64,000 bases of DNA from assembly GCA_963576785.1 (NCBI GenBank), contig OY756141.1:186001-250000 (forward strand), given 5' to 3'. Below the pieces are notes generated by a model. It saw only the letters and a list, made by a program, of their open reading frames with translations, did no database searches and was not told the origin of the DNA. The position numbers were made by a program, and so were the translations under genes. Shown in pieces: positions 55,711-64,000 of this stretch. Each line of letters begins with the position of its first letter. Positions within the stretch are counted from its first letter, which is position 1. This DNA comes from Chlorophyllum brunneum. Lineage: Eukaryota > Basidiomycota > Agaricomycetes > Agaricales > Agaricaceae.

Positions 55711-58700
55711 TCAGAAGAAATCGGCAATTCCTTGCTCATTTGAGAAGATGCCCACAACCCTACTTTCAAAGTCCAGCCAGTCGCCACCTTCGTAAGCTAC
55801 GATTTCAGTAGGCATAAAATCACGTCCACGTTTATGCACTCCAAGAGCACGCTGAATATTGGTTGTAACAAGTGCCAGAGCCTTCCATCTGCCAATCTCT
55901 CCAAACGAGTTGAGGGCCAACTATAATGGGCCAAAATGAGTGGCGGATCAAGTTAATAGTGTTTTCTGCGCACCCATGCAGCTTCAAACCTCGTGTTACG
56001 AGTAGCATAAGCATCCACTACACCAATCCCAACATTGACACCAGCGTCTAGAAGTCTCATCACGGTATTGTGGTGTGTCAGTGGTGCTCCGGGGAGTCTG
56101 AATTTGATTATGCAACCGTTTGAAGGCGATTGTATAGAAGTCTTACATTCTTTGGCTCTCCCAAGTCCCAGGGAACGGTCTCGGCAAAGTGACCACGACG
56201 CTCACGCCAGCCCTTGATATATCCTTGGCAATTAGGTGTGCCTCCGAGCCTCCAGTAAATGTCATATCGAAGTCACTGCCCGTCTCCCGATGGAATTCCT
56301 CTTTAAGCCTGAGCAGAGTCGACATGATATCCGCACTGTCGACGTTGACGACTAGCGGAATGTCCCTCTAAGCAATTCTGAGTATGAGAATACCGATTGA
56401 CAAACAATTCTTTACCTTACGGACGCGCTGCCACACAGTGGTATTCGATTCGAGCAGAAGTTGTCGAAGTGCGGCAGTCTGGGTGCTGATACTTGTCCCA
56501 ACATGATGACTGACCGCAATGTGGAGAGCAGTTTCTTCCTGAAAAATGGCTCCACGATCAATGGAATTCTCTGCACCAGGGAAAAACGCGGTCCCCAGTC
56601 CCTGTATGAATCCACTCCCGGACGGTGCAGTGATTGCTCTGGTGATACCATTACGATAAGCGTGCCTATAGATAGTTGAGATCAAACAACACAAGACAAA
56701 GGAGGGAAACGAACAAGAGATTTCGCCCATTGAATGCCAGACCATCAACAGCACGTATTACAGCATTCGTTCCCCCAACAACAGCTGGTACAGAGCCGGT
56801 CAAAGCGTCAGGAACAGCACCATCGTTCGTTGAAACCTCCAGACTGATCTCTTCTAGCCCCAGGGGAGCACCAAATGATACTAGGCCGGGTAATAGTGCA
56901 CCGCCCTTCAGATTAATTTCCTCGACTGCCTCAGCATCCAGGCCCTCCGCCGCACTGCATCTGGAACCCATTCGAGTAATACAGACAATTGTCCCATTCC
57001 GCATGAACACGTCGTGTGACAAGCCAGGCGTTGGTCTATAAAGTGAAGTATTTTCGTTGTTGGTATCCATTACCCAAGCAGTACTGACGTTGACCAACTT
57101 GATGACCTCGCCATTGACAAAGCGATGGTGCCTCCGCAGAGGTGGTAGGCCATCAAACTCGACGGTTTCGCGTGCTTCCTTGTCAAAATTTGGTGTTTTG
57201 GGAGCTCGTTGAAGCGGATGTGGTTTGTGTAGAACATGAGGATCTGTGAGTTGGGGAATGCCGTCAATGAATACTTCAGCTGGAGTCGCGCCCAAGGCCA
57301 GAGGGTGAGAGTCCCAGATGATGACGTCTGGTCAAATCATATTAAGTATACGTGGATACTATGAAAACCGGGAACAGCTCGCCTGCATCGTAACCTAGAA
57401 AAGGTATGTGTGATGAGATACATGCTCCACAGTGCCAAATGCGCCTTGCCTTTGCTCAAGAAGCCCACTCGATGACTCAAACCAGCTGCTTTCGCTGGCG
57501 TGGTAGTTACAGAAGACATTGATAACTCCGTGCTCAAGCCATAATAATGGGCCTGTTGGGCTTCAAACAAGAGGTAGCGACTATTGAGTACTGGGTGGTC
57601 GGACTAACGAACAGTTAGTAATTACATGTAATATGACGATGATCATACCTTCATTACGACAGGGATGCCATGACTTGCGAGAATCCTGGGCGCAAACTCG
57701 GAGTTGCGGTAAGCTTCACGCTTTTTGCGAGCATTTGCTGCGAATAGCGCAATCGTTGGCGGCCCTCCCTGTTATAGCGTTAGCATCCAGGTTTCAAAAG
57801 CAAAACAGAGACCACCGACGAAGGTTTTCTTCAACAAATGTGGTACAAGATGGGTATCTCCGCCATGATGGAAGGAGGTAACGTGGAATTTGAATTCATT
57901 TGGTAGCTGATACCCACATTAGCAGGGTTGGATAACAAAAGAGGAGTTGAACGCTCACTCGGACTATCATGTCGAGATCAACAGCCTAACAGAAACGTGA
58001 GGGTGAGAATCCAGAAAATCTCTTATCATACCTCGTAGCAATGAATTGAAAGCTGTACACGAAAGCCAATAAAAACATGTTTTGAATAACCAGACGGAGG
58101 GATCCAACTCACGCGAACTTTTCCTCGGAGGACGTCCACGAGAGATTCCCATTGGTAGTCCTCGGGAATGTCTGTGCCGTCTACCGCATCCCAGTCACCA
58201 GCTTCAACGGCGTCACAGAACGTATCTTGAGCAATTTTAATTTGGTTCGCAGTATGGTATGCCTGTCGGAAGTTCCAAGCCGCATCCATACGCGCTTGAC
58301 TATAGGTTCTGTCGGGATTCTCGCCTGCGCAGCGTCAGGGTTTGAATGAGCCGAATCTAACTTGAGCGTACCACAAGCGTGTCTGGGGGGGGGTTCAGTT
58401 CCAATGGTGGCGGGTCCAAAGCGGTATACGTACTTCATATGTCTCCAATGAATGTGAGTAACATTTTCTGACGGTTTGATCAACGTCTGGGGTGGTTCCA
58501 CGACCTTGGAAATAGTCGATCTTTCTTCGGTAGGCCTCAACTTAATCACGAAAGCTTGTCCCCCTACGGAGTCAACGTAAGAACATGATGCATGATGCAT
58601 GAGCGTCAAAAGGGAAGTCACAGCATACCGATATTGCCTGCGCTCCCAGGCAAGACCTGTGCTGTTGTTACGCCACCAGAAACAGTGAGCTCAAAAGCTA

Positions 58701-59391
58701 GGTCATGCGTGTTTATGCCGTCGATACTTCTTATCCAAGGAAGAATGGGAGCTTTTCTGGAATTCGTGTCGGCAGCACCTATCCGCGGTATGATCAACAA
58801 AGTACATTTTAGGTTCACATGCCATAAACTTGCAGACATACCATTAAGATGTGGTGAACCGTCCACACCGATATGGGAGTGCAGATCAACTAGACCTGGC
58901 GTCACCCAGCGTCCCTTTGCGTCTACCACTTTCAACCTCTTCAGACTTTCATAATCCCTCTTTGATATCTTTCCAACATCAACCACGAGTCCACGATCCA
59001 ACAGCACATCGCCGTGTATAACCTCCTTCCCATCCTGACGGCCTGTCCAGATCTTGGCGTTACGGATCAACACAGGCTGGGTTCCGGGAACGAATCGATC
59101 CGACTGACCCCCAAGGCGCGATGCGGGATCGAAAGATGGTGGAGGTCCAGCAGGAGCACGTAATGTCTTGCAACGTTCAGTCACATATCGACGGTGGGCG
59201 AGAATGTCGGGCCTAACGACAGACCGCAGCCTACGGTCCGGAACCGAACCTCCAAGATAGGACCTTTGAAGGTAGAAGATGTAAAAGGCGAGTTGGAAGA
59301 GGAGAATGTACCAAAGCGCTTTCCAGACACGGGTCGTATCTGGCCTGTGTGGTGGGGGGACCCGCAAGGGCAGGATCTCAGAGGACTTCAT
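55711..59391 (-). CDS. CE9-like amidohydrolase, membrane-anchored, multi-exon
   Basis: The start is ATG 59391 (MKSSEILPLRVPPPHRP); an in-frame ATG at 59427 is possible. An N-terminal hydrophobic segment (ALWYILLFQLAFYIFYL) predicts a type II anchor. The amidohydrolase domain follows: LIRNAKIWTG, GRWVTPGLVDLHSHIGVDGSP, ILPWIRSIDGINTHD, SGGVTTAQVLPGSAGNIGGQAFVIKLRP, HACGENPDRTYSQARMDAAW, WESLVDVLRGKVRVHCYE, FHHGGDTHLVP, VVMKSDHPVLNSRYLLFEAQ and WDSHPLALGATPAEVFIDG. A long C-terminal part ends GIADFF at 55711. About a dozen short GT-AG introns and one 11-nt microexon are needed. The HSH, HCYE and HH motifs fit metal ligands of the metallo-dependent hydrolase family. The substrate is not known; similar fungal proteins are labelled carbohydrate esterase family 9 or amidohydrolase. 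Total length is about 900 residues. It appears intact. Confidence 0.82.
58372..58382 (-). other. 11-nt microexon of the amidohydrolase
   Basis: On the minus strand ACACGCTTGTG lies between an acceptor (CCCCCAG) and a donor (GTACGC). Joining it to the preceding ...ATGAA and the following GCGAGAATCCC gives HMK-HACG-ENPDRTYS in frame. The HACGENP motif is typical of this protein family. Without the microexon the frame is lost. Confidence 0.7.
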
Positions 59392-59518
59392 GGTGGCACC
59401 AACAAACAAGTAGCTCAGGGTCGTCACATATGGACAGCAGACTTAGAAGCGGTTAATTTAAAGCGAAAGAGGTGTGTTGGAAGAATATCCATCCCGGTAA
59501 AGCTCTTTCGGTGAGAGG

Positions 59519-59722
59519 GTGTTCTTCCTTGCACAGATGCATAGGTCAGTTGTCCGTATTTCTCATCATGATAAGCGGTTGACGGGATTTGCCGCTTTTG
59601 AACATGACAACCTGATCTTGAAGGCACAGCGCCTGACCTCCACAGAACTGGACGCTTGGGTAGGTCCCTATACCTTGACCATTCTGGACCTGATTGCTCT
59701 CATGGTGTCAAGTGAAGAATAG
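59519..59722 (+). CDS. short hypothetical ORF
   Basis: A 67-codon open frame with good codon texture (HHDKRLTGFAAFEHDNLILKAQRLTSTELDAWVG) lies between the amidohydrolase promoter and the WD40 relic. No domain is recognised. It may be the end of a decayed gene. No intron or homologous copy is seen in the window. Confidence 0.3.
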   Translation: MFFLAQMHRSVVRISHHDKRLTGFAAFEHDNLILKAQRLTSTELDAWVGPYTLTILDLIALMVSSEE

Positions 59723-59924
59723 CTGTAACAGTGCTTCTTCTGCATTCTCGACTTACCTCTACAGTGTTACGCTAACCGTTCTCTGGGTCTGTTGTGCTTC
59801 TTATCCTTCTCTTTAAAGAACACAAAAGACCTGTCATTTGAAAAATGAAGTATTTCTAGTTCGTGATTGCTAACAAGTCAGCGCAGCGTCTTGCATCCCA
59901 CATCAACAAAAGGTCACCGGTCAT

Positions 59925-60120
59925 CCATAAGCGTCACCTTGGATAAAGAACTGGCAGTGGTCAGAACGGTGAACTATTGGAACCGGGATCGGTTATGAAT
60001 ACAGCAGAGATCCCAAATCCTCCTCTAAAGCTGGATCTCCCAAGATTCGAATATGCTGCCGCTGATGGTTCCTACCCTTGGACGACTTGATCGAAATGGT
60101 AATAGACGTCATCATCACGC
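59925..60120 (+). pseudogene. WD40/NACHT-type protein tail relic
   Basis: The sequence aligns with the tail of the WD40 pseudogene near 19180-19330. Both share AATACAGCAG followed by a stretch coding KLDL(P/T)RFEY. Only the last few dozen codons remain. Like the 18447-19345 copy it stands tail-to-tail with a membrane-protein gene. Confidence 0.65.
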
Positions 60121-60256
60121 AATACGGAATTTTCGGTATTTACGCTCCACGGATCAATCAACCCTGTATCCTCGAATCCAATCAATGGGGACAACGTTGG
60201 TTTTAGTCTATTCCCAAATGCTACTAGGCTTTATCTAATCAACAGCTATCCATAAT

Positions 60257-61359
60257 TTACACAAACAGGACTTCAGAAACTGAATAAGATGGGGAAAAAG
60301 CATAATCAAACAACTTTATGTTTCGATAGACACGACACGACATGGAGGCCATCAGCGGGGGCAAGAACACTGTGAGCATACTCTTGAACATCTGAGGGGT
60401 GGAGGGGAGATAGATAAGGATCCCAACTGGGATCAACACCATGATATTTAGCCTAGATGATAGCATAACCAAGGGCTGAAAACTTGTAAAAGGTTACGAC
60501 GTACAGATAGTACTGCTGCCCTCCATGAAGAACGGCGCGGGACAGGCGGGGAAGTGCTCTGCCCGATACAAAAGTGGCAGCCCACCCCACGTTTCTGTCC
60601 ACAACCACGTGTGCCATCGCGATCTTGTACGAAATAGCCACGAAGACGGAGGAGTCGTAGATTATAGTGATAAAGAGAGCAAGGGCCAGCACAGGACGGA
60701 TACCTGAATCCTTGAAGTACTGAGTTTCTGGGATGGATGTTGGCCTGACGCCAAAGAAGAGTACGGTTTCGGAGAGGGCATATATGATCCAAGCGATAGA
60801 GAACCACCGTCGACTCTTGGGACTATCCGCGTAAATTGCACAGACACGTTGAAGAAAAAGATACGAGGAACATTGCATTGATACTGCGAGAAAAGCGACG
60901 CTGACTAGAGTCACTGCATAAATGTGATTGATGGGCATTGCTACAAATTGTTAGCTGTTCCGTGATACGGCTTCGAATGCTGGCACGTACTCCTCCGGAG
61001 GACACTGCTGAAAACATAACCTGCGGCACACAGCCTATGATCTTTCAGTCCCTCCAACAAAACAACACCTCAATGCGTGGACGTACCTGGAGAATATAAA
61101 GCACAAAATAACAGAGCGAAAGCGGCTGCGTCTCACGACTTTTATATCGTCAGGGATGTAGACAATGATATCCCATATCGTAGCCTCTAAAGAGTCAGAA
61201 AATAAGTTAAGCAGGGGCTAAGCAGTGGAAACATACCCCTAAGAGAAGGAGAATAATATTTCTAGAAATCTCGTACTCATTAGCTTCTTTGGGTGCAAGG
61301 TGGTTGAGGTAGGTGTCAGGATTTTGCAAGGATTCAACAGAGTTGTCAGAGGTCGACAT
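60257..61359 (-). CDS. multi-pass membrane protein, copy 3 (intact)
   Basis: The ATG at 61359 begins MSTSDNSVESLQNPDTYLNHLAPKE. Exon 1 ends near 61240 (NIILLLLG), exon 2 is about 61190-61087, then a short exon (GYVFSAVSSGG), then the large exon 60938-60508 and a last exon after the intron GTACGTCG...ATCTAG (52 nt), ending at TAA 60257. Hydrophobic segments include AVTLVSVAFLAVSM, WIIYALSETVLFFGV and LALALFITIIYDSSVFVAI. GRALPRLSRAVLHGGQQYYL is conserved in all copies. About 300 residues with at least five spans. It resembles basidiomycete-specific DUF6533-type membrane proteins, but I am not sure of that family. Function unknown. Confidence 0.75.
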
Positions 61360-62235
61360 GAAGTACTATGTCGCTCCAGGGAATTCTAGCCCTCTTTATT
61401 TTACAGCGTGCGCAGAAATGGATGAAGAAAAGAAGAGTTCATCACGCCAACGCACCCAGGGCTCCTGAGAACCACAGGTTAATAACCAGCCGATGTGGGG
61501 TGATCATCGGGGAATGATCGGGACATGGGTAAATCTCCAGCTATCCATCATTTATCATATTATATGCATCCGTGGACGATAATCCACACGGTATGGTACG
61601 AACCAGAAAACGAAAGGCTCCACAAGTAGTAGTGGCATTGTCGGGCTGTGCAGTACCTGCACCCAGATGACCCCCAGTGGAATTGAAATCGAGGCAAATT
61701 TGATTCAGGTTGATTGAATCTGAGTAGGGTTGAGAAGGGGGCGACTTATCGAGCCTTGATATTGTGAGAGATCATCGATCAATCTCTATCAGTGTTCATT
61801 GAGTCGGCTAACGTCGCTTCTTTGATGCTCCACAGCATGATAGTGTGGACGCCCTGGCTCCCAGGTGCATATTCCTCTCACGACCGCATCCTCTCCTGTT
61901 ACTACGACATCCTCCCTGTTACGGTGATACTCCCTGGCTATTAACAAGAAAAGGATACGCCGTTTGCTACTTCTATGGCTACAAACTCGATCCGATCGCA
62001 GGGTATCCGTGCTTCTATTTGTCGGACTGTTGCCATGAAAGAAATCCTTTACATCCAACCCCCACACTCCATACCTTAGAAGGGCCTGTGCACCATTAAA
62101 TATATAGAGTCACATCGCATTATATATAGCAGGTGATTCATCTGCTGGCGCGCCGGAGGTTAGGCTACAACTTTGTGGCATGCATGTGGTACCACAGCAT
62201 CGCAACAATCATCTAGGGCTCTTTTCTGAACTGCC
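61360..62235. other. divergent intergenic region
   Basis: It separates the minus-strand membrane gene and the plus-strand monooxygenase and so holds both promoters. TATATATAG-like A/T tracts occur near 62100-62130, about 100 bp before the monooxygenase ATG. Small open frames (61789-62067, 61845-62099) overlap on opposite strands and look non-coding. Confidence 0.5.
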
Positions 62236-64000
62236 ATGACGTCCCCGGAACAGAGCACGTTCCCAAATGTTCCACTCCCTACTCTTACCTCCCTGCGCGC
62301 CACCATTCCGTCCGACCTTGATGCCCGACACGTTGCACAAAATTGGTTCAATAAATTCAAGGCAGGGATGGAATCCCACGATGCTGTCGGGCTTGTCGAA
62401 CTCTTCTACTCCGACCCGCTCTGGCGTGATCTACTTGCCTTCACATGGGAATTCCGGATATTCCGTGGTCCAACCAAGATCATCCGCTTCTTGCAAAACC
62501 AATTTCCCATTTTCAAGCCACACAATCTCAGGTTGAATGAAGATTCCGCCACCCTCCAACGTCCCTTCTCCGATCTCGCATGGATAAACGCTATGTTCGA
62601 CTTCGAAACCGAGGTCGGTATTTGTTCAGGAGTTTTCCGACTCTTGCCTACACAGAGTAAAGAGTGGAAGGCCCACATCGTGTTCACTAACCTGGAAAAC
62701 CTGCGTGGATTCCCTGAGAAAATCGGGCCGTTGAGAAACCCAGTGCCGAATCACGGGCTTTGGGCTCAGCAGAGGCAGGAAGAACTCGAACTCAAAGATA
62801 CGAATCCGACGGTGTTGATCATCGGCGCGGGCCATAATGGTCTCATCTTGGCTGCACGTCTGAAGGCGTTGGACGTGTCAGTCCTCGTCGTGGACAAAAA
62901 TCCCCGCGTTGGGGATAACTGGAGGAATAGATACGAAGCTTTGTGCTTGCACGACCCAGTTTGTATGTCTTCGTCAACCTACTGACTAAGAATCTAACTG
63001 ATCATTGACGAAAATAGGGTACGGTCATATGCCATACATGCCGTCCGTATCTCATCATCGTGAAATATGACTCTCTCTGACATTTGAAAGATTCCCATCA
63101 ACCTGGCCTGTATACGCACCAGCCCGGAAGCTCGCAGGCTGGCTCGAACACTACGCCGAGACGATGGAAATCCCGGTCTGGACGTCATCCACAATCACCC
63201 ACGCGTCTCAAGCTGAAAATAACAAATGGCATGTCACTGCCAAGCGAGACGATGGATGCGAGCGTGTTCTTGTTGTTAATCATCTGGTATTCGCGACAGG
63301 GCTTGGAGGTAACGCACCTAAATCGTTCGATTATCCTGGACTGGTATATACACTACTTCATTCGCCGAAAGATAGAGGCTGACCCTTACTGCATCAGGAC
63401 AGATTTAAAGGCCAGTACCTCCATTCGATTGAACACAAACAGGCCTTGGACCATGTGGGAAAGAGAGTTGTTGTCGTCGGTTCAGGGACTGCAGGTTTAT
63501 TTACTCTCGCATTGTTTGCTTCATTGAAATTCCTCAGTCGTCTTTTTCAGCTCACGATATTGCGAAGGATTACCACGACCATGGTGTCGGTATGTAACTA
63601 TTTCTTCTCAATATTGTCCATATTCAAACATTCATAGATGTCACCATGGTTCAACGAGGACCGACCTACGTTATGAGCTACAAAAATGGCTGGGACGTTT
63701 TTTTCAAGGGTACGTCCACTCCACTACTTGGTCCTATTCTTAATTGTACCCCCATAGGTGTTTACTGGGAAAATTCACCGTCTACATACATCGTCGATCG
63801 CCTAGCCGCTGCTTTCCCTCGGTTCATGGCTGTAGAATTTTACCAACGCCAAGTGGAGCATATAGCAGAACTCGACAAGTCGGTACCCTGCCTCTTTCTA
63901 TCCTCTCACAAACGTAATATGAGTACAGGCAAGTCCTGGATGGCTTGCGTGACGTTGGATTCAAGCTCTCGAGTGGAGAAAGGGGCGCAGGATTGTTCTT
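62236..64000 (+). CDS. flavin-containing monooxygenase, 5' part
   Basis: The ATG at 62236 opens a 250-codon first exon with an SnoaL-like N-terminal region (WFNKFKAGMESHDAVGLVEL, FSDLAWINAMFDFETE) and then the FAD-binding motif VLIIGAGHNGLILAARLKAL and VVDKNPRVGDNWRNRY. After introns at about 62962-63017, 63041-63089 and 63344-63399 the frame continues (YGHMPYMPFPSTWPVYAPARKLAGWLEHYAETMEIPVW, LVFATGLGGNAPK), then the second dinucleotide motif VVVVGSGTA. Further introns follow at about 63497, 63592, 63710 and 63880. The gene runs off the window end. Such proteins oxidise small molecules with NADPH, FAD and O2 and are common in fungal secondary metabolism. No break was seen. Confidence 0.85.

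Noticed and set aside
56676..57041. 121-codon plus ORF
   Set aside because: It lies antisense to a well-supported amidohydrolase exon (56666-57295 minus).
1..64000. CRISPR arrays, bacterial operons or integrated bacteriophage
   Set aside because: No regularly spaced direct repeats with unique spacers, and no ribosome-binding or phage-type gene order. Introns and retrotransposons indicate a fungal nucleus.

Overview
This window looks like nuclear DNA of a mushroom-forming basidiomycete. The right-hand genes have short GT-AG introns of about 50-60 nt and belong to basidiomycete-type families: a multi-pass membrane protein family with three copies here, a CE9-like amidohydrolase, a flavin monooxygenase, and the C-terminal tail of a WD40 protein of the NACHT-WD40 kind. 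The left 51 kb is almost entirely decayed retrotransposon DNA. No RNA gene, CRISPR array or bacterial feature was seen. Positions 31192-31391 are a run of Ns.

Layout. 1-1556 is the 3' end of a Ty1/copia element with its LTR. 1603-3009 is a mosaic of LTR and LINE pieces. 3010-18446 is one minus-strand Ty3/gypsy chromovirus (copy A: gag, protease-RT-RNaseH-integrase-chromodomain pol, plus an extra ORF before the 3' LTR). It carries three LINE insertions: L2, the near full-length L3 (10010-16806), and L4. 18447-19345 is a WD40 pseudogene tail. 19530-20367 and 37392-37568 are the two halves of a membrane-protein pseudogene, split by a second minus-strand chromovirus (copy BD, 20368-37386, 5-bp target duplication ATTTC). 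BD is itself interrupted by LINE L5 (20799-24971) and by a third chromovirus on the plus strand (copy C, 26188-32665, duplication GTATT). C carries LINE L6. 37788-51584 holds more fragments: chromovirus copies F and E, LINE pieces L7, L8 and L9, a piece of a different gypsy integrase, an unrecognised repeat X, and a solo copia LTR. From about 52 kb the sequence becomes gene-like and CpG-richer: membrane-protein copy 2 (53102-54197), a gutted MDR oxidoreductase (54823-55631), an amidohydrolase (55711-59391, minus), a WD40 relic (59925-60120), membrane-protein copy 3 (60257-61359), and the start of a flavin monooxygenase (62236 to the window end).

How the elements work. The LINE is Tad1/I-like: an ORF1 with zinc knuckles, then endonuclease, RT, RNase H and a C-terminal C/H finger. 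Its poly(A)-tailed copies are flanked by target duplications of 10-19 bp. The chromovirus appears to be self-priming: the sequence next to the 5' LTR is complementary to the predicted start of its own transcript. All copies are broken by stops, shifts and insertions, so activity today is unlikely from anything in this window.

Most interesting: (1) LINE L5 carries at its 5' end, inside the same target duplication, about 1.1 kb of foreign GC-rich palindromic sequence with paired hairpins resembling fungal mitochondrial double-hairpin elements; (2) the chromovirus has a conserved third ORF of unknown function beginning a few bases after the pol stop; (3) self-priming is visible directly in three LTR/primer-site pairs; (4) the amidohydrolase appears to use an 11-nt microexon.
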